Part shown: positions 54,968 through 63,927 of the stretch, piece by piece
How positions within the stretch are numbered: the first letter of the stretch is position 1
Layout of the letters: every line of letters begins with the position of its first letter
Source: Phycisphaerales bacterium
GTDB taxonomy: Bacteria; Planctomycetota; Phycisphaerae; Phycisphaerales; SM1A02
DNA: 64,000 nucleotides
Reading direction: 5' to 3'
NCBI GenBank assembly: GCA_029245245.1
Contig: JAQWPT010000007.1
Location: 1 to 64,000, forward strand
Program-made: the position numbers and the translations under genes
Notes under the pieces: generated by a model
The model's database searches: none
What the model saw: the letters and a program-made list of their open reading frames with translations, nothing else
What the model was told of the DNA's origin: nothing

Positions 54968-56116
54968 GTGAATCGGTTGGTCAGAAAATGCGGAATGGCA
55001 CGTTGGCGAGGTTGGGTTGCTCCAGCCTTTGTTGCGTGCCTGCTTGCATCATCTGTGGCCCAGGCCCGGACCATCCAGGTTCCCGGTACGTACGTGACCA
55101 TTCAGGAGGCCATTGATGTCGCGGAAGCCGGGGATGAGATCCACGTGGCTCCGGGGCGATACATGGAATCCATCAATCCCGGGGGCAAGGCCATTCGTAT
55201 CTTTGCCACCGAGGGACCCCGATTGACCTTTCTCGACGGAACCGGGCAGCACAACAGTGTTATTCGCTGCGTCAGTGGCGAAGGCGCCGGGACGATCATC
55301 GAGGGCTTCAGGGTCGTCTCGGGTACCGGTGATCCAAGTTTCTACGGGCCGGAAGCGACCATCGGGGGCGGTATCGTCGCCATGGCATCAAGCCCCGTGA
55401 TCCGCAACTGCGTCATCGAAGGAAACAACGCCAGTTACAACGGCGGAGGCATGTTCAACGGATCGGGATCTGACGTGAAACTCGATGGATGTCGTTTCAT
55501 GAAGAACGCCGCGGAGAAGGGCGGAGCGATCTTCAACATCGAGAGCTCACCCCAGATTCTCCTCTGCGAGTTCGAGTCGAATTCCGCTCGCTATGCCGGT
55601 GGAGGCATCTACAACGCCAACCAGAGTGAGCCGTCCATCAAGGACTGCAATTTCACGCTCAATCTCGCCACCTACAACGGCGGTGCAATCTACAACTACG
55701 ACAGCACTCCGACGATCTCCAACTGCGTGTTCTTCAACAACGCGGCCACCTACAAGGGTGGGGCGATCTACCACGGGTACCGGAGTGGCACGTTGATCGA
55801 GGATGGGACCAGCCGGTTCCAGACCGACAACGACGACATCGCCGGTGGCGGCTACTTGATGAGTGTCGCCAATCCCAAGGGGGCCTGCTGCATCGGTGGA
55901 GCCTGCATCGAGGTCGAGGAGGCCCCGTGCGTCAAGGCGGGCGGCTCCTGGGCCGGTGCCAACACGAACTGCAAGGAAACCCTCGCCAACTTCTGTCCCA
56001 AGCCTCAGGCCGGGGACATGAATCGGGACGGCCTCGTGGACATCAACGACATGGCGATCCTCATGAACGTCTGGGGCACCAGGCGTCAAGGCTCGGCCAG
56101 CCGTCCCCGCCGCTGA
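54968..56116 (+). CDS. Right-handed beta-helix exoprotein with dockerin-like C terminus
   Basis: A 382-aa secreted protein. GTG start with GAGGAG upstream; signal peptide ends near 'ASSVAQA'. 'TIQVPGTYVTIQEAIDVAEAGD' and 'HVAPGRYMESI' begin a pectate-lyase-like beta-helix; the rungs are seen as repeats 'SPVIRNCVIEGNNASYNGGG', 'SPQILLCEFESNSARYAGGG' and 'TPTISNCVFFNNAATYKGGA'. No catalytic residue of a polysaccharide lyase is evident. After a Cys-rich linker, a single dockerin-like loop 'GDMNRDGLVDINDMAILMNV' is followed by WG and a basic tail (GSASRPRR). Confidence 0.85.
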   Translation: MNRLVRKCGMARWRGWVAPAFVACLLASSVAQARTIQVPGTYVTIQEAIDVAEAGDEIHVAPGRYMESINPGGKAIRIFATEGPRLTFLDGTGQHNSVIRCVSGEGAGTIIEGFRVVSGTGDPSFYGPEATIGGGIVAMASSPVIRNCVIEGNNASYNGGGMFNGSGSDVKLDGCRFMKNAAEKGGAIFNIESSPQILLCEFESNSARYAGGGIYNANQSEPSIKDCNFTLNLATYNGGAIYNYDSTPTISNCVFFNNAATYKGGAIYHGYRSGTLIEDGTSRFQTDNDDIAGGGYLMSVANPKGACCIGGACIEVEEAPCVKAGGSWAGANTNCKETLANFCPKPQAGDMNRDGLVDINDMAILMNVWGTRRQGSASRPRR

Positions 56117-56218
56117 ACAACCTGTCTGTACGCAAATGGATTCGAGCGAACACGAGGGTGATCGCCTTCTCTACAATGTTCCGAGCCCGGGCCGGTGCCC
56201 GGGGGGATCCATGATGCC

Positions 56219-58111
56219 ATGAGTACCCAGGCCCCATCCCGACCGAACGACCTCGTCGACCTCGACTCCGTCGCCATCCGTTTCTGCGGTGATTCCGGGG
56301 ATGGGATGCAGTTGACGGGTGGCCAGTTCACCACGACCTCGGCACTCTTCGGAAACGACTTTTCGACCTTCCCGGATTTTCCGGCCGAGATTCGTGCCCC
56401 GCGGGGCACGACGTTCGGCGTATCGGGCTTCCAGGTTCACTTTGCGGATCACCATATCCATACTCCCGGCGATGCGGTCAACGCGATGGTTGCGATGAAC
56501 CCCGCCGCATTCAAGGTGAACATCGCCGACGTCGAACCCGGTGGCGTCGTGATCGTCAACGAGGATGAGTTCACGAAGGTCGGCCTGAAGAAGGCCGGCT
56601 ACGCGCCGGATGAGAACCCGCTGGACGACGAATCGCTTTCCACCCGCTACCAGTTTCGCCCCATTCCCATCAGTCGCCTGACCAGGGAGTCACTCGCCGA
56701 CAGCGAGATGGGGGCCAAGGACATCGACCGCTGTCGAAACATGTATGCCCTCGGGCTCGTGTACTGGCTCTACGATCGGCCACTCGACGCCACCATCGAC
56801 TACCTGCAGAGTTACTTCGGTACCAAGAAGAACCTTCCGAAGGTGGCGGAGATCAACATCGCCGCACTCAAGGCCGGGTACTACTTCGGTGAGACGGCTG
56901 AGATCTTCCCCGTGCAGTACCGGGTGAGCCCGGCTCCGCTCTCGAAGGGTACGTATCGAAAGATCAGCGGCACCGAGGCGACGGTGCTTGGGTTCGCCGC
57001 CGCTGCGCAGAAAGCCTCCAAGGATCTTCTCTACGCCGGGTACCCCATTACCCCTGCTTCGGAACTGCTGCACGGGCTCAGCGGGCTCAAGCATCTCGGT
57101 ATCCGTACCTTCCAGGCCGAGGACGAGATTGCTGCAGTGTGTGCCGCCATCGGCGCCAGTTTCGCCGGCCAGATCGGCGTGACGGGGACATCCGGTCCGG
57201 GCCTGGCTCTCAAGGGTGAAGCACTCGGCCTGGCCGTCATGCTGGAGCTGCCGATCATCGTCGTCGATGTGCAGCGAGCGGGACCAGCGACCGGCATGCC
57301 GACCAAGACCGAGCAGGCGGATCTGCTGCAGGCGATGTACGGACGGAGCGGGGAAACTCCCTGCATCATCCTTGCGCCAAGCGGGCCATCCGACTGTTTC
57401 GAACTCGTCGTCGAGGCGGTACGCCTCGCGGTGCGCTGCATGTGTCCGGTCCTGTTCCTGTCCGACGGCTCCATCGCCAACGGTGCCGAGCCCTGGAAAC
57501 TTCCGGATCTTGATGCCATCGAACCCATCGTCATCGAGCATCCAACGGAGCCGGCCGAGGGTGATGAACACTACCGTCCGTACCGCCGTGATCCGGACAC
57601 CCTGTCACGGCAATGGGCGATTCCGGGAACTCCCGGTCTCGAGCATCGCGTCGGCGGGCTCGAGAAGGAAGACATCACCGGAAACGTCTCCTACGACAGC
57701 GACAACCACGACCACATGATTCGTCAGCGGGAAGAGAAGATCCGGCGGGCTGCGGACATCATCGCCCCCCTGGAGGTCGACGATCCCGAAGGTGCGGACG
57801 TCCTCGTGCTCGGCTGGGGCAGTACCCGTGGTGCCATCATGGGATCGGTACTGGCACTGCGTGAAGAGGGGTGCTCCGTTGCCGTCGCCCATCTTCGCCA
57901 TCTCAACCCGTTCCCCGCGAACATCGAAGAGATCCTGAACCGGTACGAGACGGTGATCGTGCCCGAGAACAACACCGGCCAGTTGAAGATGCTGCTGCAG
58001 GGGCGGTTCCTGAAGCCCATCACCGGCATCAATGAACTCAAGGGACGCGCCTTCCACGTGCATGAACTTCGTGATCGCATCCGTGATCTGATGCAGGGAG
58101 GTGCTTCGTGA
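56219..58111 (+). CDS. korA: 2-oxoacid:ferredoxin oxidoreductase alpha subunit (gamma-alpha fusion)
   Basis: A 630-aa subunit; the enzyme converts 2-oxoglutarate (or a related 2-oxoacid) and CoA to acyl-CoA, CO2 and reduced ferredoxin. The N-terminal gamma domain has 'VAIRFCGDSGDGMQLTGGQF'; the alpha domain has 'YAGYPITPASELLHGLSGL', 'GVTGTSGPGLALKGEALGLA', 'VDVQRAGPATGMPTKTEQAD' and the C-terminal 'VIVPENNTGQLKMLL'. ATG 56219 with GGGGGAT upstream. Overlaps korB by 4 nt. The choice of 2-oxoglutarate over other 2-oxoacids rests on length and arrangement. Confidence 0.92.
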   Translation: MSTQAPSRPNDLVDLDSVAIRFCGDSGDGMQLTGGQFTTTSALFGNDFSTFPDFPAEIRAPRGTTFGVSGFQVHFADHHIHTPGDAVNAMVAMNPAAFKVNIADVEPGGVVIVNEDEFTKVGLKKAGYAPDENPLDDESLSTRYQFRPIPISRLTRESLADSEMGAKDIDRCRNMYALGLVYWLYDRPLDATIDYLQSYFGTKKNLPKVAEINIAALKAGYYFGETAEIFPVQYRVSPAPLSKGTYRKISGTEATVLGFAAAAQKASKDLLYAGYPITPASELLHGLSGLKHLGIRTFQAEDEIAAVCAAIGASFAGQIGVTGTSGPGLALKGEALGLAVMLELPIIVVDVQRAGPATGMPTKTEQADLLQAMYGRSGETPCIILAPSGPSDCFELVVEAVRLAVRCMCPVLFLSDGSIANGAEPWKLPDLDAIEPIVIEHPTEPAEGDEHYRPYRRDPDTLSRQWAIPGTPGLEHRVGGLEKEDITGNVSYDSDNHDHMIRQREEKIRRAADIIAPLEVDDPEGADVLVLGWGSTRGAIMGSVLALREEGCSVAVAHLRHLNPFPANIEEILNRYETVIVPENNTGQLKMLLQGRFLKPITGINELKGRAFHVHELRDRIRDLMQGGAS

Positions 58112-59124
58112 GCGATGTTGCACTGCCGACCCTGAAGGCGAAGGACTTCACCACCGACCAGGATGTGAGATGGTGCCCGGGCTGCGGCGACTACGCGGTG
58201 CTTGCGGCGGTTCGCAAGACCCTCCCGGACCTTGGTCGGAAGAAGGAGGACTTCGTCTTCATCTCCGGCATCGGGTGCGCAGCGCGTTTCCCGTACTACA
58301 TGGAGACCTACGGGCTGCACTCGATCCACGGCCGCGCTCCAGCATTCGCCACCGGCGTGAAGATCGCGAATCCGGAACTGGATGTCTGGCTCATCTCCGG
58401 TGACGGCGATCTGCTCTCGATCGGCGGCAATCACACGATGCACATCATGCGTCGCAATGTCGACGTGAACATCATCCTGCTCAACAACCGGATCTACGGG
58501 CTCACCAAGGGCCAGTACTCGCCCACGAGCGAGCGGGGCAAGGTCACCAAGTCCACGCCCGACGGCTCGATCGATTCCCCACTGAACCCGTTGTCGCTCG
58601 CCCTCGGCGCCGACTCCACGTTCATCGCCCGCGGAATCGACATCGATGCCAAGCATCTCACCACCCTCATGCAGCGTGGAGCGGCCCACCGGGGCACGAG
58701 TTTCATCGAGGTCTACCAGGACTGCAACATCTTCAATCACAAGGTGTGGTTCTACGCTTCCCAGAAGGACAGCCGCCCGGAGCACACGGTTGAATGCGTC
58801 CATGGTGAGCCGATCGTCTTCGGGTCGGATCGGAATCGTGGCATTCGTTTCGCCGACGGCGAACTCCAGGTGATCCAACTTGGTGGCGAGTTCTCCGAGG
58901 CCGACTGCATGGTTCACGACGAACGCAATCGTCTGCAGGCCTGGATGTTGACCCGAATGCACCATCCCGAGTTCCCCGAACCGCTCGGCGTGCTCTACTG
59001 CAACCCCGATGTGCCTTCCTACGGAGCGGCCCTCGAGGACCAGGTCACCGCGGCCCGCGAGAAGCGGTCCGGTCAGGATCTCGCGACGCTCGTGCGTGGA
59101 CGTGAGACCTGGGACGTGGACTGA
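58108..59124 (+). CDS. korB: 2-oxoacid:ferredoxin oxidoreductase beta subunit
   Basis: A 338-aa TPP-binding partner of KorA. 'DVRWCPGCGDYAVLAAVRK' carries Cys ligands of the [4Fe-4S] cluster; 'SGIGCAARFPYYM' and the TPP/Mg motif 'GDGDLLSIGGNHTMH' with 'NNRIYGLTKGQYSPTSERG' follow. GTG start in the korA stop (GTGA). 7 nt before mnmG. Confidence 0.95.
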   Translation: MSDVALPTLKAKDFTTDQDVRWCPGCGDYAVLAAVRKTLPDLGRKKEDFVFISGIGCAARFPYYMETYGLHSIHGRAPAFATGVKIANPELDVWLISGDGDLLSIGGNHTMHIMRRNVDVNIILLNNRIYGLTKGQYSPTSERGKVTKSTPDGSIDSPLNPLSLALGADSTFIARGIDIDAKHLTTLMQRGAAHRGTSFIEVYQDCNIFNHKVWFYASQKDSRPEHTVECVHGEPIVFGSDRNRGIRFADGELQVIQLGGEFSEADCMVHDERNRLQAWMLTRMHHPEFPEPLGVLYCNPDVPSYGAALEDQVTAAREKRSGQDLATLVRGRETWDVD

Positions 59125-59131
59125 GCCATCC

Positions 59132-61081
59132 ATGGCTCCCCGAATTCCTGGATTTGACGTGATCATCATTGGTGGTGGCCATGCCGGCACCGAGGCGGCA
59201 TGGGCCGCGGCCAGCGTGCTGCGCGGCCGCGGACGTGTGGCCCTGGTGACCATGGATCCTTCACGCATTGGAACCATGAGTTGCAATCCTGCCATCGGTG
59301 GGCTCGCCAAGGGGCAGATGGCACGGGAGATCGATGCACTTGGCGGCCTGATGGGTCGTGCCATCGACGCTACCGGGATCATGTTCAAGATGCTCAACAC
59401 GTCCAAGGGCCCGGCCGTTCGCGGTCCACGCGCCCAGGCTGACAAGGAGGCCTACCGCGTCGAGGTCCAGCGCCTCATCGCCGAGGCCGGGAATCTCGAC
59501 GTCATCGCGGGGGCGGTGGACGACCTTGTCGTGGAGGGGCAGCGAATCATCGGCATTGACCTGCCGGCGGGATCGGGGATCGTGCATCCACGCGCAGATC
59601 GATTCGACGATGACCCGGATGCCGCCCCCCGCTCCATCTACGCATCCCGGCCGCTGGACTCGGACCGGCACGAGGACTCGACACGACTGCATGCGGAATC
59701 CGTGGTGCTGACCACCGGGACCTTCATGCGTGCCCTCATGCATACGGGCGGCACCGCCACCCCCGGGGGCCGGGTGGATGAAGGGTCGGCCGACGGCATC
59801 AGCGGGACGCTGCAGCGGCTGGGCTTCCAACTCGGTCGACTCAAGACGGGAACCCCGCCTCGCCTTCGACGTGGCAGCATCGACTGGAACGGGCTGCCGG
59901 GGCAGCAAGGCGATGAGACCCCTCGCCCGTTCAGTGATTTGACCACGGAAGGAGACTTTCCCCGGCTCCGTCAGGTCGAATGCAGGATCACGTCGACGAC
60001 GGCAGAGGCCCACGCACTGATCCGAGAGAACCTGCACCGGGCGCCGATGTACAGCGGGGCGGTCGAGGCCGAGTGTGGGCCCCGGTACTGCCCGTCGATC
60101 GAGGACAAGGTGGTTCGGTTCGCCGATCGAGATGCGCACCACGTGTTCCTCGAGCCCGAATCCCACCATACCGACGAGTTGTACTGCAACGGCATCTCCA
60201 CCTCGCTGCCCCGGGACGTCCAGGAGCAGTTGGTTCGGTCGATGCCCGGATGCGCTCATGCCGAGATTCTTCGTTGGGGATACGCCGTCGAATACGACAT
60301 GGTCTGGCCGCACCAGATCGATGCCACCTGCATGACCAAGTCCATCGAGGGACTCTTTCTCGCTGGACAGATCAACGGGACCAGTGGCTACGAGGAGGCG
60401 GGGGGGCAGGGGCTCGTGGCCGGGTTGAACGCGGCACGCCGCGCCGCCGGTGACGATCCCATCCGGCTCGGTCGGGATCAGGCCTACATCGGGGTGATGC
60501 TTGATGACCTGGTCACGAAGACGCCTCGCGAGCCCTACCGGATGTTCACCAGTCGAGCAGAACATCGTCTGCTGCTGCGAGCCGACAACACGGATGAACG
60601 CCTGACTCCGTCGGCTCGTGCGTGGGGGCTTGTCTGCGATCGCAGGTGGGACACATGGATCGGTCGCGAGGCCGCATTGCGACGTATCACCGAGGGGATC
60701 GAGTCGACCCGGATCGAGGGTGGGCGTCCACTCCGCAAGCTCGTGATGCAGCCCGAGACCACGGTCGATGAGATCGCTCGTCGCTTGCAGGAACCGGACC
60801 AGCCGGTGGTTGAACGAGTCATGACGTCGATGCGCTACGAGGGGTACATCGTGCGTCAGCACGCCGCCATTTCCCGGCAGCGTGACGCGGATGCCAGGTC
60901 CATTCCCACGTGGATCGATCCGGCTGCGGTGACGGGGCTTCGCAGCGAGGCGGCGGAAGCCCTGGCCCGGTATCGACCGGCGACGCTTGGACAGGCTGGC
61001 CGCCTGGCTGGAGTGAGTCCTGCGGACCTGACGCTGCTGGGCGTGGCCATCCGAAAGGGACGAGCCCGCAATACCCGGTGA
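59132..61081 (+). CDS. mnmG: tRNA uridine-5-carboxymethylaminomethyl modification enzyme MnmG
   Basis: A 649-aa FAD enzyme that, with MnmE, modifies U34 of tRNAs. 'FDVIIIGGGHAGTEAAWAAA' binds FAD; 'IGTMSCNPAIGGLAKG', 'RLKTGTPPRL', 'GLFLAGQINGTSGYEEAGGQG' and 'FTSRAEHRLLLRADN' are conserved. A ~35-residue Asp/Arg-rich insert ('DRFDDDPDAAPRS') follows residue ~155 compared with shorter homologues. ATG 59132 is chosen; the frame runs 41 codons back into korB. Confidence 0.97.
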   Translation: MAPRIPGFDVIIIGGGHAGTEAAWAAASVLRGRGRVALVTMDPSRIGTMSCNPAIGGLAKGQMAREIDALGGLMGRAIDATGIMFKMLNTSKGPAVRGPRAQADKEAYRVEVQRLIAEAGNLDVIAGAVDDLVVEGQRIIGIDLPAGSGIVHPRADRFDDDPDAAPRSIYASRPLDSDRHEDSTRLHAESVVLTTGTFMRALMHTGGTATPGGRVDEGSADGISGTLQRLGFQLGRLKTGTPPRLRRGSIDWNGLPGQQGDETPRPFSDLTTEGDFPRLRQVECRITSTTAEAHALIRENLHRAPMYSGAVEAECGPRYCPSIEDKVVRFADRDAHHVFLEPESHHTDELYCNGISTSLPRDVQEQLVRSMPGCAHAEILRWGYAVEYDMVWPHQIDATCMTKSIEGLFLAGQINGTSGYEEAGGQGLVAGLNAARRAAGDDPIRLGRDQAYIGVMLDDLVTKTPREPYRMFTSRAEHRLLLRADNTDERLTPSARAWGLVCDRRWDTWIGREAALRRITEGIESTRIEGGRPLRKLVMQPETTVDEIARRLQEPDQPVVERVMTSMRYEGYIVRQHAAISRQRDADARSIPTWIDPAAVTGLRSEAAEALARYRPATLGQAGRLAGVSPADLTLLGVAIRKGRARNTR

Positions 61082-61089
61082 ATCGGTGT

Positions 61090-62250
61090 TCAGGAACTGG
61101 TTGAGCCGGCGTAGAGTTCGAACCGCAGCAGTCGACAATCGATGCCACCATGCTCGAACGGCGTTCGCTGTGCAGCTTTCAGCCCGATGCGTCCGGCATG
61201 TTCACGGGCCGTGAAGACGAACCCGTCCCAGCCAGCGCACTGCTGCTTGAGGTAATCACCCATGCGACGGTAGGTGGGAGCGAGTTCCTCGGGATCACCA
61301 AGTCGAAGGCCGTATTCTCCGTGAAGAATGACCGTGCCCGGTTGCTCGGGCAGGGGCGTGTCGGCGAAGTCGCAGGTGGAGAACTCGATGAGGTGTTCCA
61401 CACCGGCGGTCGTCGCGTTGCGTCGTGCCGATTCCACGGCCTTGGGATCGAGGTCCGTGGCGATGATGGGCGCGATGCCGACGGGCTTTCGAGCCTGCCG
61501 CTTGGCTTCAGCCCTGGCATCCCGCCATGCTTCCTCGTCGAAACTCAGCAGGTGCTGGATTCCGTACCCGCTTCGGAGCAGGCCCGGGGCCCGGTGGCTG
61601 GCGATCAGCGCGGCCTCGATGGCCAGGGTTCCGCTGCCGCACATCGGTACGACCAGCGGTCGGGATCCGTCGTACCCGGCTTCCCGGAGAATCGCCGCCG
61701 CGGTGGTTTCCCGCAGCGGAGCCTTGCCGGGTTCCCGGCGGTACCCGCGATCCGAGAGTTTCGGACCCGAGAAGTCCAGGGACAGGCGGGCCTGGTCGTT
61801 CTTCCAGAAGAGGTGCACTACGGCATGATCACCGCTGGAGTTGGAGTCGGGACGCCGATCGTGGATCTTCAGAAGACGATCGACGATCGCATCCTTGACC
61901 TTCACGTTCGGGAACATCGAGTTGGTGATGGTGGGGTTGTCTACGGCGGAAACCACGGTGAGGCACCCGTCGGGCGGGATCACCCGTTCCCATGGCAATC
62001 GAACGGTTTCCGCGTACAGCATGTCCGCATCCACGGCACGGATGTCGGCGAATCGCTGCAGCACGTGGTACCCCGTACGAAGCCAGAGCAGCATGCGCAT
62101 GCCATCCACCATCGTGCCCCGGGTTGCAACGCCGGTGTAGTCGGTCTTCTCAACCGGAAGGCCAAGGCCCTCGACCTCCTGCGCAAGCCAGGGTGACAAC
62201 CCCGGGGCACAGGACACTCGATATGGACGTGGGGGGTCAGCAGTGGGCAT
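61090..62250 (-). CDS. RlmL/Trm14-like THUMP methyltransferase with altered catalytic motif
   Basis: A 386-aa protein. N-terminal ferredoxin-like/THUMP part ('YRVSCAPGLSPWLAQEVEGL') precedes a Rossmann SAM-methyltransferase: motif I 'VVPMCGSGTLAIEAALIA', 'IATDLDPKAVESARRN'. The usual motif IV NPPYG is HGEYG here ('TVILHGEYGLRLGDPEEL'), so the Asn/Pro-Pro side chains that hold the guanine amino group are lost. Expected family activity: m2G in 23S rRNA or tRNA. ATG 62250 lies 47 nt after tRNA-Pro on the same strand, so the gene may be co-transcribed with the tRNA cluster. Confidence 0.83.
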   Translation of the reverse strand: MPTADPPRPYRVSCAPGLSPWLAQEVEGLGLPVEKTDYTGVATRGTMVDGMRMLLWLRTGYHVLQRFADIRAVDADMLYAETVRLPWERVIPPDGCLTVVSAVDNPTITNSMFPNVKVKDAIVDRLLKIHDRRPDSNSSGDHAVVHLFWKNDQARLSLDFSGPKLSDRGYRREPGKAPLRETTAAAILREAGYDGSRPLVVPMCGSGTLAIEAALIASHRAPGLLRSGYGIQHLLSFDEEAWRDARAEAKRQARKPVGIAPIIATDLDPKAVESARRNATTAGVEHLIEFSTCDFADTPLPEQPGTVILHGEYGLRLGDPEELAPTYRRMGDYLKQQCAGWDGFVFTAREHAGRIGLKAAQRTPFEHGGIDCRLLRFELYAGSTSS

Positions 62251-62297
62251 GGGGTCATGCTCGAAGGCCACCCGCCATTGTCGGCGGGAAGCGGCAA

Positions 62298-62371
<74 letters not shown>

Positions 62372-62388
62372 TGGTGTTTCCTGGTGAA

Positions 62389-62471
62389 TGGGCGAGACAG
62401 GATTCGAACCTGTGAAGGCGTACGCCAGCAGATTTACAGTCTGCCCCCTTTGTCCACTTGGGTACTCGCCC
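62389..62471 (-). tRNA. tRNA-Tyr(GTA)
   Basis: An 83-nt class II tRNA: acceptor GGGCGAG/CTCGCCC, anticodon loop CTGTAAA (GTA), long variable arm, T arm ACAGGTTCGAATCCTGT, discriminator A. Lies 17 nt upstream of tRNA-Pro. Confidence 0.95.
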
Positions 62472-62531
62472 TTGAAACGGTGAAGTCTAATGGCCCCGGG
62501 AGGGGGGGGCAAGACATGCCATGAACCAGGA

Positions 62532-62606
62532 AAGCCGCCGGGCGGACTCGAACCGCCGACCTCAAGATTACAAATCATGTGCTCTTCCAACTGAGCTACG
62601 GCGGCT
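62532..62606 (-). tRNA. tRNA-Thr(TGT)
   Basis: A 75-nt cloverleaf: acceptor AGCCGCC/GGCGGCT, D arm GCTCAGTTGGAAGAGC, anticodon loop TTTGTAA (TGT), T arm GGCGGTTCGAGTCCGCC. First of the three co-directional tRNAs, 60 nt before tRNA-Tyr. One T-T mismatch in the anticodon stem. Confidence 0.95.
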
Positions 62607-62906
62607 GCGACCCCATCAGGGTACGTCCTGTGGATTCTCCGGGCAATGCGGGTGGATTCCAGGGCCCGAGCCCACGGGGTGGGATGGGGCGGCAGGGCCT
62701 CCATGGAGGGGCTGGGCACTTGCTTGAATGTTCGTTGAACCGGATGAATGAATGGCTCGAATCATTGCTTGGAACTGCGGGGTTGGGCCCTTGCGTCGGT
62801 AGTTCTGGAGGGGTAGATTTCAGGTGGTGGGTCGCGGCGTCAGCCGTGACTGAGACTTGTACGGAAAGAAGAGAGGCAACTCACCACAGTCAACCGCGGG
62901 CATGTG

Positions 62907-62922
62907 CTTGAACTTGTTCAAG
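62907..62922. repeat. 16-bp inverted repeat, operator-like
   Basis: CTTGAAC-TT-GTTCAAG, perfect arms of 7 bp with a 2-bp centre. Position between the tRNA promoter side and the DUF2892 gene fits a dimeric repressor site; no regulator is known. Confidence 0.45.
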
Positions 62923-62945
62923 GCCATTGTGCTCTGCAGACACGA

Positions 62946-62966
62946 AAAACCGGCTTCGGCCGGCTG
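62946..62966 (-). terminator. Intrinsic terminator after the DUF2892 gene
   Basis: On the minus strand CCGGC-CGAA-GCCGG (extended by one G-T and one A-T pair) followed by TTTTTCG. Confidence 0.6.
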
Positions 62967-62983
62967 GTGAGGAGAGAAGAAGG

Positions 62984-63022
62984 AAGGGCGATTCAGCAAT
63001 GGATCGCCCTTCTGGTTTTTTG
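62984..63022 (+). terminator. Intrinsic terminator oriented for plus-strand transcription
   Basis: GAAGGGCGAT and ATCGCCCTTC form a perfect 10-bp stem around a 10-nt loop (62984-63013), followed by TGG and six T. On the minus strand the same stem is followed by CTTCTTCTC, so it may act both ways. Confidence 0.65.
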
Positions 63023-63032
63023 CGTGACGTGT

Positions 63033-63248
63033 TCAGTGACCGATGACTTTGCGCATCATGCACTTGCCGGTGGCGGCCGAGAGCACGCCACCGATTCCAA
63101 GGATCGCCAGGCTGCCGGCAACGATGAACCACCATGCTTCGAGAATCTGGAGGTAGCAGAGGATGACCAGCAGCAGTCCTCCCAGGATCAGGAAGACGCC
63201 GGCGGTCATGCGCAGGGTGCGATCTGTGGTCTCGAGATTTCGTTCCAT
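63033..63248 (-). CDS. DUF2892 family membrane protein
   Basis: A 71-aa protein with two TM helices: 'DRTLRMTAGVFLILGGLLLV' and 'WWFIVAGSLAILGIGGVL', ending 'ATGKCMMRKVIGH'. The layout fits DUF2892, small inner-membrane proteins sometimes fused to rhodanese domains. Function unknown. Followed by terminators. Confidence 0.75.
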   Translation of the reverse strand: MERNLETTDRTLRMTAGVFLILGGLLLVILCYLQILEAWWFIVAGSLAILGIGGVLSAATGKCMMRKVIGH

Positions 63249-63346
63249 GAATGCAGTATAGGGACAGCCGGCGGCTCTTCAAATCGAGTCGAAAGGGGGG
63301 CTCCGGGGAGTCGGGGCACCGTTGGATTGGAAGCCGTCCTACGGGT

Positions 63347-63859
63347 TCAGACGGTGGCATCCTTGAGTTTCTGCAGCCCGCGGTATTTCCAGTTGTTCAC
63401 GGTCGAGACCGGAACGCCCATGCTGTGGGCGGCTTCCTGGTAACTCAGGCCGTGGCAGATGACCAGTTCGACTGCATTGCGTTCATCCTCGGACAGCAGG
63501 TCCAACTGCTGGCTGACCTCGTCACCGAGTTCATTGGTATCCAGTTCCAGCCAGGACGAGGCGGTATCGCAGCTGGAGGTCGTCTCCGGCTGGCCGTCGT
63601 TGGCTTCCAGGAACCGCTGGAACCGCTGGTTTCGGTTGTAGCGACGCTTGATGAGGTTGTCTGCGATCTTGATGAGGTAGCTCACGGAGATCTTCATCTC
63701 GGGGAGCCGCTCAATCTGAAGCAGCCGGGCAAAGACATCCTGAGCGATGTCTTCAGCCATGTCAGGTGCCAGCGAACGTCTGCAGAAGCAGAACACACGG
63801 TGGTAGTAGGTTTCGAAATGGTCCAGAACGATAGAGGCACGTAGTTCAACTCGTGTCAC
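63347..63859 (-). CDS. ECF-like RNA polymerase sigma factor
   Basis: A 170-aa sigma-70 family protein: region 2 'ILDHFETYYHRVFCF'-like helix (read as IVLDHFETYYHRVF), 'MAEDIAQDVFARLLQIERLP', and region 4 'DLLSEDERNAVELVICHGLS' with the helix-turn-helix 'YQEAAHSMGVPVSTVNNWKY'. GTG 63859 follows GAGGAG at good spacing; the frame is open 46 codons upstream. No anti-sigma gene is visible to its 3' side. A perfect hairpin lies upstream at 63928-63950. Confidence 0.88.
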   Translation of the reverse strand: MTRVELRASIVLDHFETYYHRVFCFCRRSLAPDMAEDIAQDVFARLLQIERLPEMKISVSYLIKIADNLIKRRYNRNQRFQRFLEANDGQPETTSSCDTASSWLELDTNELGDEVSQQLDLLSEDERNAVELVICHGLSYQEAAHSMGVPVSTVNNWKYRGLQKLKDATV

Positions 63860-63927
63860 GGCCAAACTCCTCGAAAAGCATCCATCTGGACAGTTCATGG
63901 TCCAGGCAGCGCGGCTTAGATGAGGAT

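Larger units (their letters stand above)
62607..63032 (+). other. Gene-poor region with palindrome and two opposing terminators
   Basis: This stretch has no convincing protein gene. It holds a 16-bp inverted repeat at 62907-62922, a minus-strand terminator at 62946-62966, and a hairpin plus T-run oriented for plus-strand transcription at 62984-63022. The plus-strand signal has no upstream protein gene to serve, so an unannotated plus-strand RNA is possible. The promoter for the tRNA cluster should also be here, on the minus strand. Confidence 0.5.
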
